NCBI GenBank assembly: GCA_963823675.1
Contig: CAWGMT010000020.1
Coordinates: 62,001-126,000, forward strand
Direction: 5' to 3'
Origin: CAWGMT01 sp963823675
GTDB lineage: Bacteria; Planctomycetota; Planctomycetia; Isosphaerales; Isosphaeraceae
Length of the DNA: 64,000 nt
Of this stretch, positions 46,773 to 56,286 are shown one piece after another. The notes beneath the pieces are model-generated. The model saw only the letters and a list, made by a program, of their open reading frames with translations, was not told the DNA's origin and ran no database searches. The translations under genes were made by a program, and so were the position numbers. Each line of letters starts with the position of its first letter. Positions within the stretch are counted from its first letter, which is position 1.

Positions 46773-47384
46773 TCATGGACTTGCGGGGAGGATGTCAGCC
46801 ACTGGGATACGGCCCAGCTTCTTGCCATCCAGGACGAACGGAACCTCCCGGCCCGCCTTGTAGATCGTGCACGAGGCGTACGCCTTGGACGCTGGCTTGG
46901 TGTAGACCTCGATCTGTTGGTCAACCAAGTTGACAATCCAGTAGACCGGGACCTTTCCGCGGGCATAGGCCCTGAGCTTCTCTCCTCGGTCAACGTCCAG
47001 AGTCGTCTCGGCAACTTCCACCAAGAGCCCGATGTCGGCGGCGACTGGGTGGCGGCGGGCATAGGTCCTGGGAGTGCCGCGCACCACTGCCAAGTCGGGT
47101 TCTGGCTCATCGTAGTCGGGGATGATCACCGGGTTCTCCTGCCGCAGGTGCCAGCCTGCGGGAGTCGTTCGTTCAAGAAGGCGTCGCGATTCTTCCACGG
47201 TCACCGCGTGCGGGGGCTTCTTGGTCATTTTCTTCACCACATAGCCGTCGATGAGCTCGACGCGTCGGTGTTCGAACAGGTCAGCCATGCGGTCGTACTG
47301 GTCAACGGTGAAGCGATAGAGCCGGGAGGCAGACGGAGGAATGGGCCGTTCCGCGATCGCTATCGGAGCTGCTTTCGATTTCAT
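46773..47384 (-). CDS. Uma2 family (DUF820) restriction-endonuclease-fold protein
   Basis: The 203-aa protein starts at ATG 47384 (AGGA upstream). It shows the Uma2 pattern: LYRFTVDQYDRMADLFEHRR, VELIDGYVV, then the PD-(D/E)xK core PEPDLAVVRG and DIGLLVEVAETTLDVDRGEK with the catalytic Asp, Glu and Lys region, followed by PVYWIVNLVDQQIEVY. These proteins are amplified in Planctomycetes and Cyanobacteria and their function is unresolved. It follows the small hypothetical gene at 47468 on the same strand. Confidence 0.88.
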   Translation of the reverse strand: MKSKAAPIAIAERPIPPSASRLYRFTVDQYDRMADLFEHRRVELIDGYVVKKMTKKPPHAVTVEESRRLLERTTPAGWHLRQENPVIIPDYDEPEPDLAVVRGTPRTYARRHPVAADIGLLVEVAETTLDVDRGEKLRAYARGKVPVYWIVNLVDQQIEVYTKPASKAYASCTIYKAGREVPFVLDGKKLGRIPVADILPASP

Positions 47385-47467
47385 CTGGGGATTCCTGGTC
47401 GCCAGTTGGACGAGTGGCGAGCGCTGCTTCTGGGAACGATGAAGTGACATCACGCCGCGCGTTATGA

Positions 47468-47644
47468 CTACGTTGAATCTTCGCCGTCATTCGCCGCCTC
47501 GAGGTACACCACTTCCCTCGGGCGCTGGAGAGGTGGGATCGCGACGAAGTCGGGGCATCGCACGGTGTACCGGCTGCCGTCAACCAGTTTGAGGTCGAAC
47601 GGATGCGCCTGGAGGGCCTCGCAGATGCTACTCAGGGTGGCCAC
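47468..47644 (-). CDS. Small hypothetical protein of a planctomycete family
   Basis: GTG 47644 (GGGAGGG about 12 nt upstream) encodes 58 aa, ATLSSICEALQAHPFDLKLV, DGSRYTVRCPDFVAIPP and an acidic tail. The pattern 'HPF.l.l.DG..y.VrhPdF.a.pP' is seen in many short planctomycete proteins of unknown function. It ends 83 nt before the Uma2 start and may be co-transcribed. Confidence 0.6.
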   Translation of the reverse strand: MATLSSICEALQAHPFDLKLVDGSRYTVRCPDFVAIPPLQRPREVVYLEAANDGEDST

Positions 47645-47720
47645 GGTTTAATTGTACCCTCCCCGTGAAGAGAGGGCGTAGGTCACGAGCCGTCGGCCGG
47701 CCTCGCGGCCAGACCATCAG

Positions 47721-47793
<73 letters not shown>

Positions 47794-47943
47794 CTATGCC
47801 GTTATATCGCTAAACTACCGTTCTCCCCTCGCGGACGCAAGGTAAGATGATTGTCTTGGGCTGCGAGTCTTTGGCGGATTGTGGCTCGTCCGTGGCCCTG
47901 GCACACCGCGACAACTCGTGTACGGGAACGTGAGGTTTCCACA

Positions 47944-48891
47944 ATGGCAAATGGCTGCATCCCCTTGCCGCGACGTTTCGTCCTCCTCGTCTTCGTCGCC
48001 ATGCTGGCGCTTGCGCTCGCCGGCGATTCGGGCGCTCAAACCAAGGACAGCTCTCCCTGGCTATTCACGGCCTGGGCTCCCGTTGCGGACAACCCGGTTT
48101 TCAGCGGTACGGGCCGGGATACGTGGGATCGCAAGATCCGCGAGCGCGGCTATATTCTGGTCGATCGCGAGGGAATCTATCATTTGTGGTACACCGGTTA
48201 TGCCGGCGATCATCCGCCGACCATGTCGCTGGGCCATGCCACGTCGCGTGATGGGATTCACTGGGAACGCGATCCCGGCAACCCCATCTTCACCGCCTCG
48301 TGGGTTGAAGACATGTGCGTCGTTCCGCGCGATGGCACTTATTTCATGTTCGCCGAGGGCAAGAACGATATCGCGCACCTCCTGACCTCGACTGACGGCC
48401 GCAAGTGGACCGACTTGGGATCGCTCGACATCCGCAGGACCGACGGTACCAGAATCGACCCCGGGCCCTACGGCACACCGACCGCCTGGTTCGAGAAGGA
48501 GACCTGGTACCTCTTCTATGAGCGCGGCGACCGGGGCATCTGGCTGGCAACCTCGAAGGACCTGAAGGTCTGGACCAACGTCAAGGATGACCCCGTCATC
48601 GCGATGGGCCCCGAGCCCTATGACCAGACAGCCGTGGCCGTCAACCAGGTGGCCAAGCGCGACGGTTTCTATTATGCGTTCTACCATGCCAATGCCCACA
48701 AACCCTGGAAAGACTGGACGACCTGCGTGGCCCGCTCGCGCGATCTGGTCCACTGGGAAAAGTATCCCGGCAACCCCATCATCCAGCACAACTGCTCGAG
48801 CGCGATTCTGGTTCGAACGCCGAAGGGCGAGGATCGACTTTACACCATGCACCCGGATGTGAAGGTGTTTGTGCCAAAGCGAGAGGGTTAG
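47944..48891 (+). CDS. Exported five-bladed beta-propeller glycosidase-like protein (GH32/43/62 superfamily fold)
   Basis: The 315-aa product from ATG 47944 has a signal (RRFVLLVFVAMLALALAGDS) and propeller repeats with the recurrent W-rich blades: HLWYTGYAGDHPPTMSLGHA, SRDGIHWERDPGNPIF, WYLFYERGDRGIWLATSKDL, FYYAFYHANAHKPWKDW, SRDLVHWEKYPGNPII. These resemble beta-fructosidase/arabinanase-clan proteins. The catalytic carboxylates cannot be assigned with certainty, so it may be a binding protein or glycosidase. It runs convergent with the SIS-domain gene, overlapping it by 4 bp. Confidence 0.75.
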   Translation: MANGCIPLPRRFVLLVFVAMLALALAGDSGAQTKDSSPWLFTAWAPVADNPVFSGTGRDTWDRKIRERGYILVDREGIYHLWYTGYAGDHPPTMSLGHATSRDGIHWERDPGNPIFTASWVEDMCVVPRDGTYFMFAEGKNDIAHLLTSTDGRKWTDLGSLDIRRTDGTRIDPGPYGTPTAWFEKETWYLFYERGDRGIWLATSKDLKVWTNVKDDPVIAMGPEPYDQTAVAVNQVAKRDGFYYAFYHANAHKPWKDWTTCVARSRDLVHWEKYPGNPIIQHNCSSAILVRTPKGEDRLYTMHPDVKVFVPKREG

Positions 48892-49670
48892 CCATACAAC
48901 ACCCCCACCCGGCGGCGGTAGTCGTCGTACGTTTCCTCGAAGAGCTCGCGCGATCGCTCGGCGCCCAGGTGGCAGGCCGCCGTGAGCACTTTCGGCGGCG
49001 AGCCGGCCTCGGTGAGCAAGCGGGCGACCTCGGCCTTGACCAGGTTGATGATCGCGCAGCCGGTGACGCTCGACAGCGGCGCGACCGGCGTTTCGAGGCC
49101 AGCGACCCACACCGCCGAATCGCCGGCCGGGGCCTTTTGATCCAGAACCAGGTCAGCGACTTCGTGAAGCTTCATGCCCGACTCGTGCCGCGCCGTCGAC
49201 ACGACCGCGTGCTCCAGCGAAGTGAGGGCCACGACGAATATTTTCCGCTGCTTCGCTTCCAGCGCCACGTTGACGGTCACGGCGTTACATCCGCTCGTCG
49301 AGATGGCCAGGAGCGCGTCGTCCGGCGATGTGGCGAAGTTGCGCCAGAGCACCGCGCCGAATCCCTGGACATTTTCCAGGAACATCGCCTGGCGCTGGCC
49401 GTTGGCACCCACGACTGGGTTGTGAAACGTCATCGATAACTCGACGATCGGGTGAAAGCCCGGAAAGGAACCGTAGCGCGGAAACATCTCCTCGACCGCC
49501 ATCCGCGAATGGCCGGTGCCGAAGACATGGACCAATCGTTCTATGAGAATCGTTGCAGCGAATCGCTGCGCTGCCTGGCGAATCAGGTCGAGCTGCGTCG
49601 CCTCGATGGCGTCGATTGCAGTTCGGACAGCAGCCAGATACTGGGCGAGGACGTCGGATCGGTTGCTCAT
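48888..49670 (-). CDS. SIS-domain sugar isomerase-like protein
   Basis: The 260-aa protein from ATG 49670 contains a SIS fold for phosphosugar binding: RLVHVFGTGHSRMAVEEMFP, DALLAISTSGCNAVTVNVAL and KIFVVALTSLEHA. It matches the UPF0309-type family of putative phosphosugar isomerases. The start overlaps the SDR stop (ATGA), so the RidA, SDR and SIS genes form one operon. The set suggests catabolism of an amino or acidic sugar, but the substrate is not deducible. Confidence 0.8.
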   Translation of the reverse strand: MSNRSDVLAQYLAAVRTAIDAIEATQLDLIRQAAQRFAATILIERLVHVFGTGHSRMAVEEMFPRYGSFPGFHPIVELSMTFHNPVVGANGQRQAMFLENVQGFGAVLWRNFATSPDDALLAISTSGCNAVTVNVALEAKQRKIFVVALTSLEHAVVSTARHESGMKLHEVADLVLDQKAPAGDSAVWVAGLETPVAPLSSVTGCAIINLVKAEVARLLTEAGSPPKVLTAACHLGAERSRELFEETYDDYRRRVGVLYG

Positions 49671-50616
49671 GAGCGATGCGCCGGCTCGGACGGAGCCTCG
49701 CCCTCCCGGATCGCTACGTCTGCCCCGTTTGGCTCGGACCGAGCCTCGCCCTCCCGGGTCGCCTCGCCTTGCAAGGTGCCTTCCGAAACGCACCAGCCGC
49801 CGTCGACGATCAGCTCGGCACCCGTGACGAACCGCGAGGCTGGCTCGCACAGGTAGAGAGCAGCTTCGGCCACGTCGCCGGCCGACCCGGGGCCGCCGGT
49901 AATTGGCTGCTTGGTCGCGAGGTACGACCGTATTTGAGGATCGTGGGCCGCGCCGCGGCCATTGGCGTGTCGATGAGACCGGGAACGAGCAAGTTGAACC
50001 GGATTCTGTCCGCGGCATAGCGCGCGGCGGACGCGAGGGTCAGCGCGCGGATGGCCCCCTTGCTGGCGGCATAGGCAAGCGTCGCGAAGTGAACCGGCGA
50101 TGGCGATCGGTCCAGCACCGATCCCACGTTCAGGATCGTCCCCCGCAAGCCGGCGGCATCCAGCGGCTGCCGGAGCATGGATCGCACTGCCGCGCGATTG
50201 GTCAGGAAAGCGCCGAAGGCGTTGACGTGCATGACGCGCTCCCAGGCGTCGTCGGAACATTCGTGTAACGGCCCGTCGCCGAATCGCCGGCCGCTCTTGC
50301 CTGCCGAGTGCACCAGAACATCGATCCGTTGGCCCAGAAAGCCCAGGGCCTCGGTAAACAGCAGCTCGACGTCGGCGGCTTGGCCGGCGTCGATCGACCA
50401 GCCCGTGCAAGGCCCGAGCACGCGAAGCGGTGCCAGGAGCGCCGCATCGATCGGCACGCGACGGCCGGTGCCGGCTTCTGAGTCGGCTGTCTCCAGGCCC
50501 GCCACCACGACGCGAGCGCCCTCTGCCAGGAACCGCTGCGCCGTCGCCAGCCCGATACCGCTGGTTCCCCCCACGACAAGACAAGAGCGGCCTTCCATCC
50601 GGCCGGGGCGTCGCAC
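49667..50616 (-). CDS. SDR-family oxidoreductase with repeat-derived C-terminal tail (frameshifted)
   Basis: GTG 50616 (GAGGAG about 7 nt upstream) leads to SCLVVGGTSGIGLATAQRFL (cofactor motif) and DVLVHSAGKSGRR. The active-site Ser lies in NVGSVLDRS, and YAASKGAIRAL carries Tyr and Lys. Near 49945 the frame changes, and GGPGSAGDVAEAALYLCEPA, SRFVTGAELIVDGGWCV complete the fold. The last 27 residues (REGEARSEPNGADVAIREGE, then APSEPAHRS) come from an intergenic-type repeat that has been read into the gene. It ends overlapping the SIS start. Confidence 0.75.
49683..49767. repeat. Two direct copies of a GGCTCGGA..GCCTCGCCCTCCCGG repeat
   Basis: Copies begin at 49683 and 49731 (period 48 bp). 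This planctomycete repeat is usually intergenic. Here it encodes the end of the SDR protein. Confidence 0.75.
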
Positions 50617-50627
50617 AGACTTGCTCC

Positions 50628-51089
50628 TCAGTCCTTGACTTGAAAGATCGCCTCGATCTCGACGGCGATTCCCGCAGGCAGTCCTCCCATGCCGACGGCG
50701 CTTCGGGTCCCGACGCCCGCGTCGCCAAACACGTCTTTCATCAGGTCGGAATAGCCGTTGATGACCTTGGGATGTTCCCCAAAATCGGGGGTGGAGTTGA
50801 CCATTCCCAGCGACTTGATCAGCCGCACGACCTTGTCGAGCGAGCCCAGATGCGCGCGGAGCGTCGCCAGGATCGCCAGACCGGTTTGCTTGGCCGCAGC
50901 CTGCCCCGCCGGTACGTCCATATCCGCCCCCAGCTTGCCGACGATCAACGTTCCATCGGTTCGATAAGGACCATGGCCTGAGACATACACCAGATCGCCG
51001 TGCCGGATGGCCGTCACATAGGTTGCCACCGGCTTGGGCGCGGGCGGTAGCTCCAGCTTCAGCTCAACCAATCGCGCTTCAGCTCCCAT
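50628..51089 (-). CDS. RidA/YjgF-family protein
   Basis: ATG 51089 (GGAAGGAAA upstream) encodes 153 aa with RidA marks: YVTAIRHGDLVYVSGHGPYR, QTGLAILATLRAHLGSLDKV and VGTRSAVGMGGLPAGIAVEI, with the Arg of the active pocket in GTRSAVG. It is the first gene of the RidA-SDR-SIS operon, 11 nt before the SDR start. Members with this longer N-terminus act as enamine/imine hydrolases or on related substrates. It is intact. Confidence 0.82.
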   Translation of the reverse strand: MGAEARLVELKLELPPAPKPVATYVTAIRHGDLVYVSGHGPYRTDGTLIVGKLGADMDVPAGQAAAKQTGLAILATLRAHLGSLDKVVRLIKSLGMVNSTPDFGEHPKVINGYSDLMKDVFGDAGVGTRSAVGMGGLPAGIAVEIEAIFQVKD

Positions 51090-51258
51090 AAAGATTTTCC
51101 TTCCGTTTCCGTGCTGTCGCTCTGATCTCTTCGCCAACCCGACATGGACCAAACACTAACGGCTGGCCAGGCTTAAATCAACATGAGAGCGTGGGGCGGG
51201 ATTGCCCAACCCCGTGCACGGCGTTAATCTACAGGTAAAGGCAAGAGGTGAGGTGATC

Positions 51259-51726
51259 ATGGCAGACTTCTGGAAGGCATCGTTTCTCGACCTGGAGCGT
51301 CACCTCGACGAGACGTTCGAGAAGCTGATTTACCGGCGCTGGGCGATCCCGAATCCAGCGGAGTGGCGGCCTCCTTTCGACCTTCACGAGTCTGCCGAGG
51401 GGTACGTCGTGGAGATCGACTTGCCCGGCGTCCCCGCGGACCAGGTTGAGATCCGCGTCACCGAGGGTGAGCTGACTCTGAGAGGAACTCGCTGTGAAAC
51501 TCGTTTCGAGGAGACGCTTCCTTGCCACCGAGAGCGTCGGTGCGGGCCATTTCGCATCTCGCTTGTTCTTCCCCATCGAGTCGCGCCCGAGAAAACTCAG
51601 GCCGAGTACCGTGACGGCATTTATGTGATTCGTCTCTTCAAGAAGCGCCAGAATGAGCGGCCGGCGCAGCGGACCGCGGCAGTCCAGCCGGAAGACAGCC
51701 GGGGCATTCGTATTTTGTGCCGTTGA
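51259..51726 (+). CDS. Small heat-shock protein (Hsp20/alpha-crystallin)
   Basis: This 155-aa protein is preceded by GAGGTGA. The alpha-crystallin domain (about residues 40-135) has FDLHESAEGYVVEIDLPGV, VEIRVTEGELTLRGTR, FRISLVLPHRVAPEKTQAEY, and the final RDGIYVIRL, an I-x-V/I-type strand. It acts as an ATP-independent holdase. It sits 55 bp upstream of the Lon-like protease on the same strand, so chaperone and protease may be co-expressed under stress. Confidence 0.9.
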   Translation: MADFWKASFLDLERHLDETFEKLIYRRWAIPNPAEWRPPFDLHESAEGYVVEIDLPGVPADQVEIRVTEGELTLRGTRCETRFEETLPCHRERRCGPFRISLVLPHRVAPEKTQAEYRDGIYVIRLFKKRQNERPAQRTAAVQPEDSRGIRILCR

Positions 51727-51780
51727 GCCATCCGCCGCGCGGGACCAGGGACCTCCATCGATTTTCGGCCCAAACCGCCC

Positions 51781-54243
51781 ATGAATAACCCGACCGATCC
51801 TCGGGAGCTCAAGCCGTCCGATCTGGCCCCGGTGCTCGATGCCCAGCAATTGGGCTTTTGCACCACCGCCGAGCTCGAGCCCCTCGACGAGGTGATCGGC
51901 CAGGAACGCGCCCTGCGGGCCATGGAAATCGGGCTGTCGCTGCCGCAGCGCGGTTACAACGTGTTCGCGACCGGGATCAGCGGAACGAACCCCATGGAGT
52001 TGATCAAGCGGCTGCTCGAGGAGCGAGCCGGACGTGAACCGACTCCGGACGACTGGGTGTACGTTCACAATTTCGACGAGCCGGATTGCCCGGTGGCTCT
52101 CCGTCTTCCCGCCGGCCACGGGGCCCGGCTCCGCGCTGCGGCAAGCCAGATCCTCGAACACCTGCGGCACGACTTGCCCGAGGCCCTCAAGGCCAAGGAT
52201 TTCTCCGCCGAACGCGATCGCCTCGGGACAGCCTTCGGCAAGCGCAGCGAGGTGCTCTATAACGAGCTCCTCGAAGAGGCCAAGCGGCTGGACCTGCAGG
52301 TCCAGCGGCAACAAGGCGGCACAATCAACATCATTCCGCTCAAGGACGGGAAGCCCATGGGACCGCAGGATTTCGAGGGGCTCAGCGAGTCGGAAAAAGC
52401 CGACCTCGAGCGTCGCCAGGAAGCGATGGGCGAGCACATTACCCGGATCATGGCCCAGCAGCAGGCGCTGATGCGGGAAATGCACAGCTCGGTCGAGGAG
52501 ATCGTCCACGCGTTCGCCCGCCGCATCATCGACCCGCTCCTCGCGCAGGCCAAACTCGACTTCCCTTCGGAGCCGCTGGCCAAGTGGCTCGTTCACGTCC
52601 GCGATCACCTGCTGGCCAACCTGGGACAGTTGCAAGAAGAGAAGCAACAGGGGAGCGATCCCGCCGCTCTTGCCCAGCGACAGGATCCCTGGCGAGCCTG
52701 CGACGTCAATGTCGTCGTCGATCACGGCCGAACGAAAGGGGCGCCCCTGCTCGTGGAGCTCTCCCCCAACTACAAGAACCTCTTCGGCGCCATCGAGCAC
52801 GATGTCAACCCTTTCGGACGGATCACCACCGACTTCACGCGCATCAAATCGGGCAGCCTGCTCCGCGCCAGCGGCGGTTATCTGGTCCTCGACCTCGACG
52901 ACGCGCTCACCGAGCCATTCGTCTGGAAACAGCTCAAACGCGCCCTGCGCTCGGGGCAGCTTCTGACCGAAGCCTATGATCCGATGGCGCTTTTTACCGC
53001 TCCCGCCCTGAGGCCGCAGCCCATACCGATCAATACCAAGTTGATCGTCCGTGGTTCGTCTCAGCTTTACTACTTCTTGCAAGCGGCAGACGCTGATTTT
53101 AACGAGCTCTTCAAGATCCAGGCCGAGTTTGGCGACGAGGCCCCACGCGACGCCGAAAGCCAGCGCGGTTACGCGCGCTTCATCGCCAAGCTGGTCAAGG
53201 AAGAGGCCCTGCTCCCTTATAGCGCGGACGGTGTCGGCGAGATCATTCGCTTCGGAGCTCGCGCCGCCGAGCATCGTGATAAACTCTCGGTGCAGTTCGG
53301 CGCGGTGGCCGACCTGGTGCGCGAGGCGGCCTACTGGGCCCGCAGTTCGAATGGGACCGCCGTGGGCGCGACGCACGTTCGCCGCGCGCTCGAAGAACGA
53401 GTCTATCGCAGCGACCGAATCATCGCCAAGATTCGCGCGCTCATCAAGGAAGGGGCGCTGCGCGTCGCACTCGAAGGCCGCCGGACCGGCCAGATCAACG
53501 GCCTGCCGGTCATCGAGCTGGGGGACGTCCGCTTTGGATGGCCCAGCCGGATCACAGCCTCGGTGGGCGTCGGCAAGGAGGGAGTCGTCAACATCGAGCG
53601 CGAAGTCGAGATGAGCGGTCATATCCACGACAAGGGCATGCTGATCCTGGAGGGTTACTTGCGCCAGCGCTACGCCCGGCAACACCCGCTGGCCCTTTCG
53701 GCCAGCCTGGTTTTCGAACAATCCTACGGCTGGATCGAGGGCGACAGTGCCGCGGTGGCCGAGCTTTGTTGCTTGCTGAGCGCGCTCGCCGATGTGCCAA
53801 TGCGCCAGGATGTGGCCGTGACCGGCTCGGTTAACCAGCATGGCGAGGTTCAAGTGGTGGGTGCCATCAACGACAAGATCGAAGGTTTCTACGATACCTG
53901 CAAGCTCAAGGGCCTCACTGGAACGCAGGGCGTCTGCATCCCCCGCGGCAACGTCTCTCACCTCGTGCTGCGTCATGACGTGATCAGCGCCGTCGCCGAG
54001 GGCAAGTTCCACATCTGGGCGATCGACACGATCGACGAGGGAATCGAGCTCCTGATGGGAATGCCGGCGGGCGATCTCGACGTGCAGGGAACGTTTCACC
54101 ACCGGCTGGACCAGCGCCAGCAGGAAATCCTGGCCCTCCTCCAGGAGCAGCCGACGACGACCTCAACCACGCGGCCGCGATTCACGGTCCCCGGCGGACC
54201 TCCCCAGCCCGCCCCGCCCCCGCTGCCTGGACAAGCAACGTGA
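51781..54243 (+). CDS. Lon-like ATP-dependent protease (LonB/YcbZ type)
   Basis: The 820-aa protein has an AAA-like N-terminal part. TGISGTNPMELIKR at the P-loop position is degenerate, as in the YcbZ group. A long coiled helical insertion (about 120-300) and SGGYLVLDLDDAL (Walker B-like) follow. The C-terminal S16 protease domain has the catalytic Ser in EGDSAAVAELCCLL and the Lys in VGAINDKIEGFYD. It degrades damaged proteins in the cytosol. Its TGA overlaps the GTG of the amidase gene (GTGA), coupling it to polyamine synthesis genes. Confidence 0.88.
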   Translation: MNNPTDPRELKPSDLAPVLDAQQLGFCTTAELEPLDEVIGQERALRAMEIGLSLPQRGYNVFATGISGTNPMELIKRLLEERAGREPTPDDWVYVHNFDEPDCPVALRLPAGHGARLRAAASQILEHLRHDLPEALKAKDFSAERDRLGTAFGKRSEVLYNELLEEAKRLDLQVQRQQGGTINIIPLKDGKPMGPQDFEGLSESEKADLERRQEAMGEHITRIMAQQQALMREMHSSVEEIVHAFARRIIDPLLAQAKLDFPSEPLAKWLVHVRDHLLANLGQLQEEKQQGSDPAALAQRQDPWRACDVNVVVDHGRTKGAPLLVELSPNYKNLFGAIEHDVNPFGRITTDFTRIKSGSLLRASGGYLVLDLDDALTEPFVWKQLKRALRSGQLLTEAYDPMALFTAPALRPQPIPINTKLIVRGSSQLYYFLQAADADFNELFKIQAEFGDEAPRDAESQRGYARFIAKLVKEEALLPYSADGVGEIIRFGARAAEHRDKLSVQFGAVADLVREAAYWARSSNGTAVGATHVRRALEERVYRSDRIIAKIRALIKEGALRVALEGRRTGQINGLPVIELGDVRFGWPSRITASVGVGKEGVVNIEREVEMSGHIHDKGMLILEGYLRQRYARQHPLALSASLVFEQSYGWIEGDSAAVAELCCLLSALADVPMRQDVAVTGSVNQHGEVQVVGAINDKIEGFYDTCKLKGLTGTQGVCIPRGNVSHLVLRHDVISAVAEGKFHIWAIDTIDEGIELLMGMPAGDLDVQGTFHHRLDQRQQEILALLQEQPTTTSTTRPRFTVPGGPPQPAPPPLPGQAT

Positions 54244-55151
54244 AACAACCCACACTTCGCGAGCGGCCGCCGCGACCGTTTACTGTCGGCCTCATCCAGA
54301 TGCGCTGTTCGGTTGACCCGGACGCCAACTTGCAGCGGGCGCAAGCCATGCTCTGTCAGGCCGCTCGCCGCGGCGCCCAGGTCGCTTGCCTGCCCGAGCT
54401 CTTCCGCACCCAGTACTTTTGCCAGGTCGAGGAAGCCGCGCGATTCGACCTGTCCGAGCCGATCCCAGGTCCGACCACCGAGATGCTGGCGGCCACGGCC
54501 CGGGAGACGGGGATGGTCGTGGTCGGGTCGATTTTCGAGCGGCGCGCAGCAGGGATCTATCACAACACGGCCGTCGTGATCGACGCCGACGGCACGCTTC
54601 GCGGCCGTTATCGCAAGATGCACATCCCCGACGATCCGCTTTACTATGAGAAATATTACTTCACTCCCGGCGACCTCGGCTTCCAGGCATTCGAGACATC
54701 GTTCGCGCATATCGGCACACTCGTTTGCTGGGACCAGTGGTATCCCGAGGCTGCACGGCTGACGGCCCTGCAAGGAGCCGAAATCTTGTTCTATCCCACC
54801 GCGATCGGCTGGCACCCCCGCGAGAAGGCCGAGTTCGGCGAGGCTCAAGCGAGCGCGTGGGAGACCATCCAGCGCGCCCATGCGATCGCCAACGGCATAT
54901 ACGTCGCGGCCGTCAATCGGATCGGCCACGAAGGAGCGGCCGACGGCGGCCTCGAATTCTGGGGCGGGTCGTTCCTCGCCGACCCCTTCGGCCGGATCAT
55001 CGCCCGGGCCGCTCACGACAGCGAAGACGTTCTGATCGCCACCTGCGACCCGAAGCTCCAGGAAGAGACCCGCCGCAACTGGCCATTCCTCCGCGACCGC
55101 CGCATCGATGCCTACGCACCGATCACCCAGCGGTTCCTCGATAGTCCATAA
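54240..55151 (+). CDS. aguB: N-carbamoylputrescine amidase
   Basis: The 303-aa nitrilase-superfamily protein has the catalytic Glu in VACLPELFRTQYFC, Lys in GRYRKMHIPDDPLYYEKYYF and Cys in GTLVCWDQWYPEAARL. The HIPDDP...EKYYFTPGD signature is diagnostic for AguB. It hydrolyses N-carbamoylputrescine to putrescine, CO2 and ammonia. GTG 54240 overlaps the Lon stop, and the agmatine deiminase gene follows 10 nt later. Length is normal. Confidence 0.92.
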   Translation: MKQPTLRERPPRPFTVGLIQMRCSVDPDANLQRAQAMLCQAARRGAQVACLPELFRTQYFCQVEEAARFDLSEPIPGPTTEMLAATARETGMVVVGSIFERRAAGIYHNTAVVIDADGTLRGRYRKMHIPDDPLYYEKYYFTPGDLGFQAFETSFAHIGTLVCWDQWYPEAARLTALQGAEILFYPTAIGWHPREKAEFGEAQASAWETIQRAHAIANGIYVAAVNRIGHEGAADGGLEFWGGSFLADPFGRIIARAAHDSEDVLIATCDPKLQEETRRNWPFLRDRRIDAYAPITQRFLDSP

Positions 55152-55161
55152 CAACACTTCC

Positions 55162-56281
55162 ATGGATCAGCCACCCGCCGCCCTCGGATACCGGATGCCT
55201 GCCGAATGGGAGGCGCACGCCGCAACCTGGATCGCCTGGCCGCACAACCGCGACGACTGGCCGGGCAAGTTCGCGCCGATCCCCTGGGTCTATACGGAAA
55301 TCGTCCGCCATCTCAGCCGCTCGGAGATGGTTCACATCGTGGTTGACAGTGGGGCCATGAAGCGCCTGGTCGCCGACCGGCTCGATGCCGTGGCCGTCGA
55401 CCTCCAGCGCATTCGCTTCTTCAAAGCGGCAACCGACCGCGTTCTGGCTGCGCGATTGCGGGCCGACCTTTGTGGTCAAGGATGAACCGTCCTCCGAAAT
55501 CTCCGACCGCATCGGCTTGATTGACTGGAAGTTCAACGCCTGGACCAAGTACCACAATTTCCAACGCGATAACCGCTTGCCGCGGAAATTCGCCAGGTGG
55601 CTGGGGCTTCCGAGATGGGCCCCCCGCGCAGAGCAGGGGGGGCGATCGCTCCGCGTCGTGATGGAAGGGGGTGCGATCGACGTCAACGGCCAGGGCACTC
55701 TGCTCGCGACCGAAGAGTGCCTGCAAAGCGACGTCCAGGCGCGTAACCCTGGACTCGATCGCCTGGCTCTGGAGCGAGTCTTCGCGGATTACCTGGCTGC
55801 TGGCCATGTCATCTGGCTGGGCCGCGGAATCACCGGTGACGACACGCACGGGCACATCGACGACCTGGCGCGATTTGTCGATCCGCTGACCGTCGTCACG
55901 GTCGTCGAGCCGCGGGCTGACGACCCGAACCACGACCCTCTCCAGGACAACCTCCGGCGGCTGCACGCAGCCTGTGATCAGAATGGCCGGCCCCTCCGCG
56001 TCGTGGAGTTGCCCATGTCCGCTCCAGTGGTCTTTGAAGGCCAGCGGCTGCCGGCAAGCTACGCGAACTTCTACATTGCAGACAAGATCGTCCTGGTGCC
56101 CACGTTCAACGACCCGGCTGACCGCGTGGCGCTCGATACGCTGGCCGGCCTGTTCCCCGATCGCGAAATCGCCGGCATTCACAGCGTCGACCTCGTGCTA
56201 GGTTTGGGTACTCTCCATTGCCTGACGCAGCAGCAGCCAGCCGGTTTGTGCGATGCTTCATACTTTCCAGGCGGCCGGTGA
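55162..56281 (+). CDS. aguA: Agmatine deiminase (frameshifted)
   Basis: ATG 55162 starts DQPPAALGYRMPAEWEAHAA, TWIAWPHNRDDWPG, the classic agmatine deiminase N-terminus. Near 55443 an extra base shifts the frame, and VWLRDCGPTFVV becomes readable only after correction. It then continues with IDWKFNAWTKYHNF, GRGITGDDTHGHIDDLARFV, and the C-terminal catalytic Cys in GTLHCLTQQQPA. The joined chain is about 372 aa, normal for AguA, which makes N-carbamoylputrescine from agmatine. With AguB it forms a two-step putrescine pathway. Confidence 0.88.
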
Positions 56282-56286
56282 CCTCT

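Noticed and set aside
51229..54102. 957-codon minus-strand open frame opposite the Lon-like protease
   Set aside because: High GC keeps the antisense frame open. The plus strand carries recognisable AAA and S16 protease motifs; the minus product has none.
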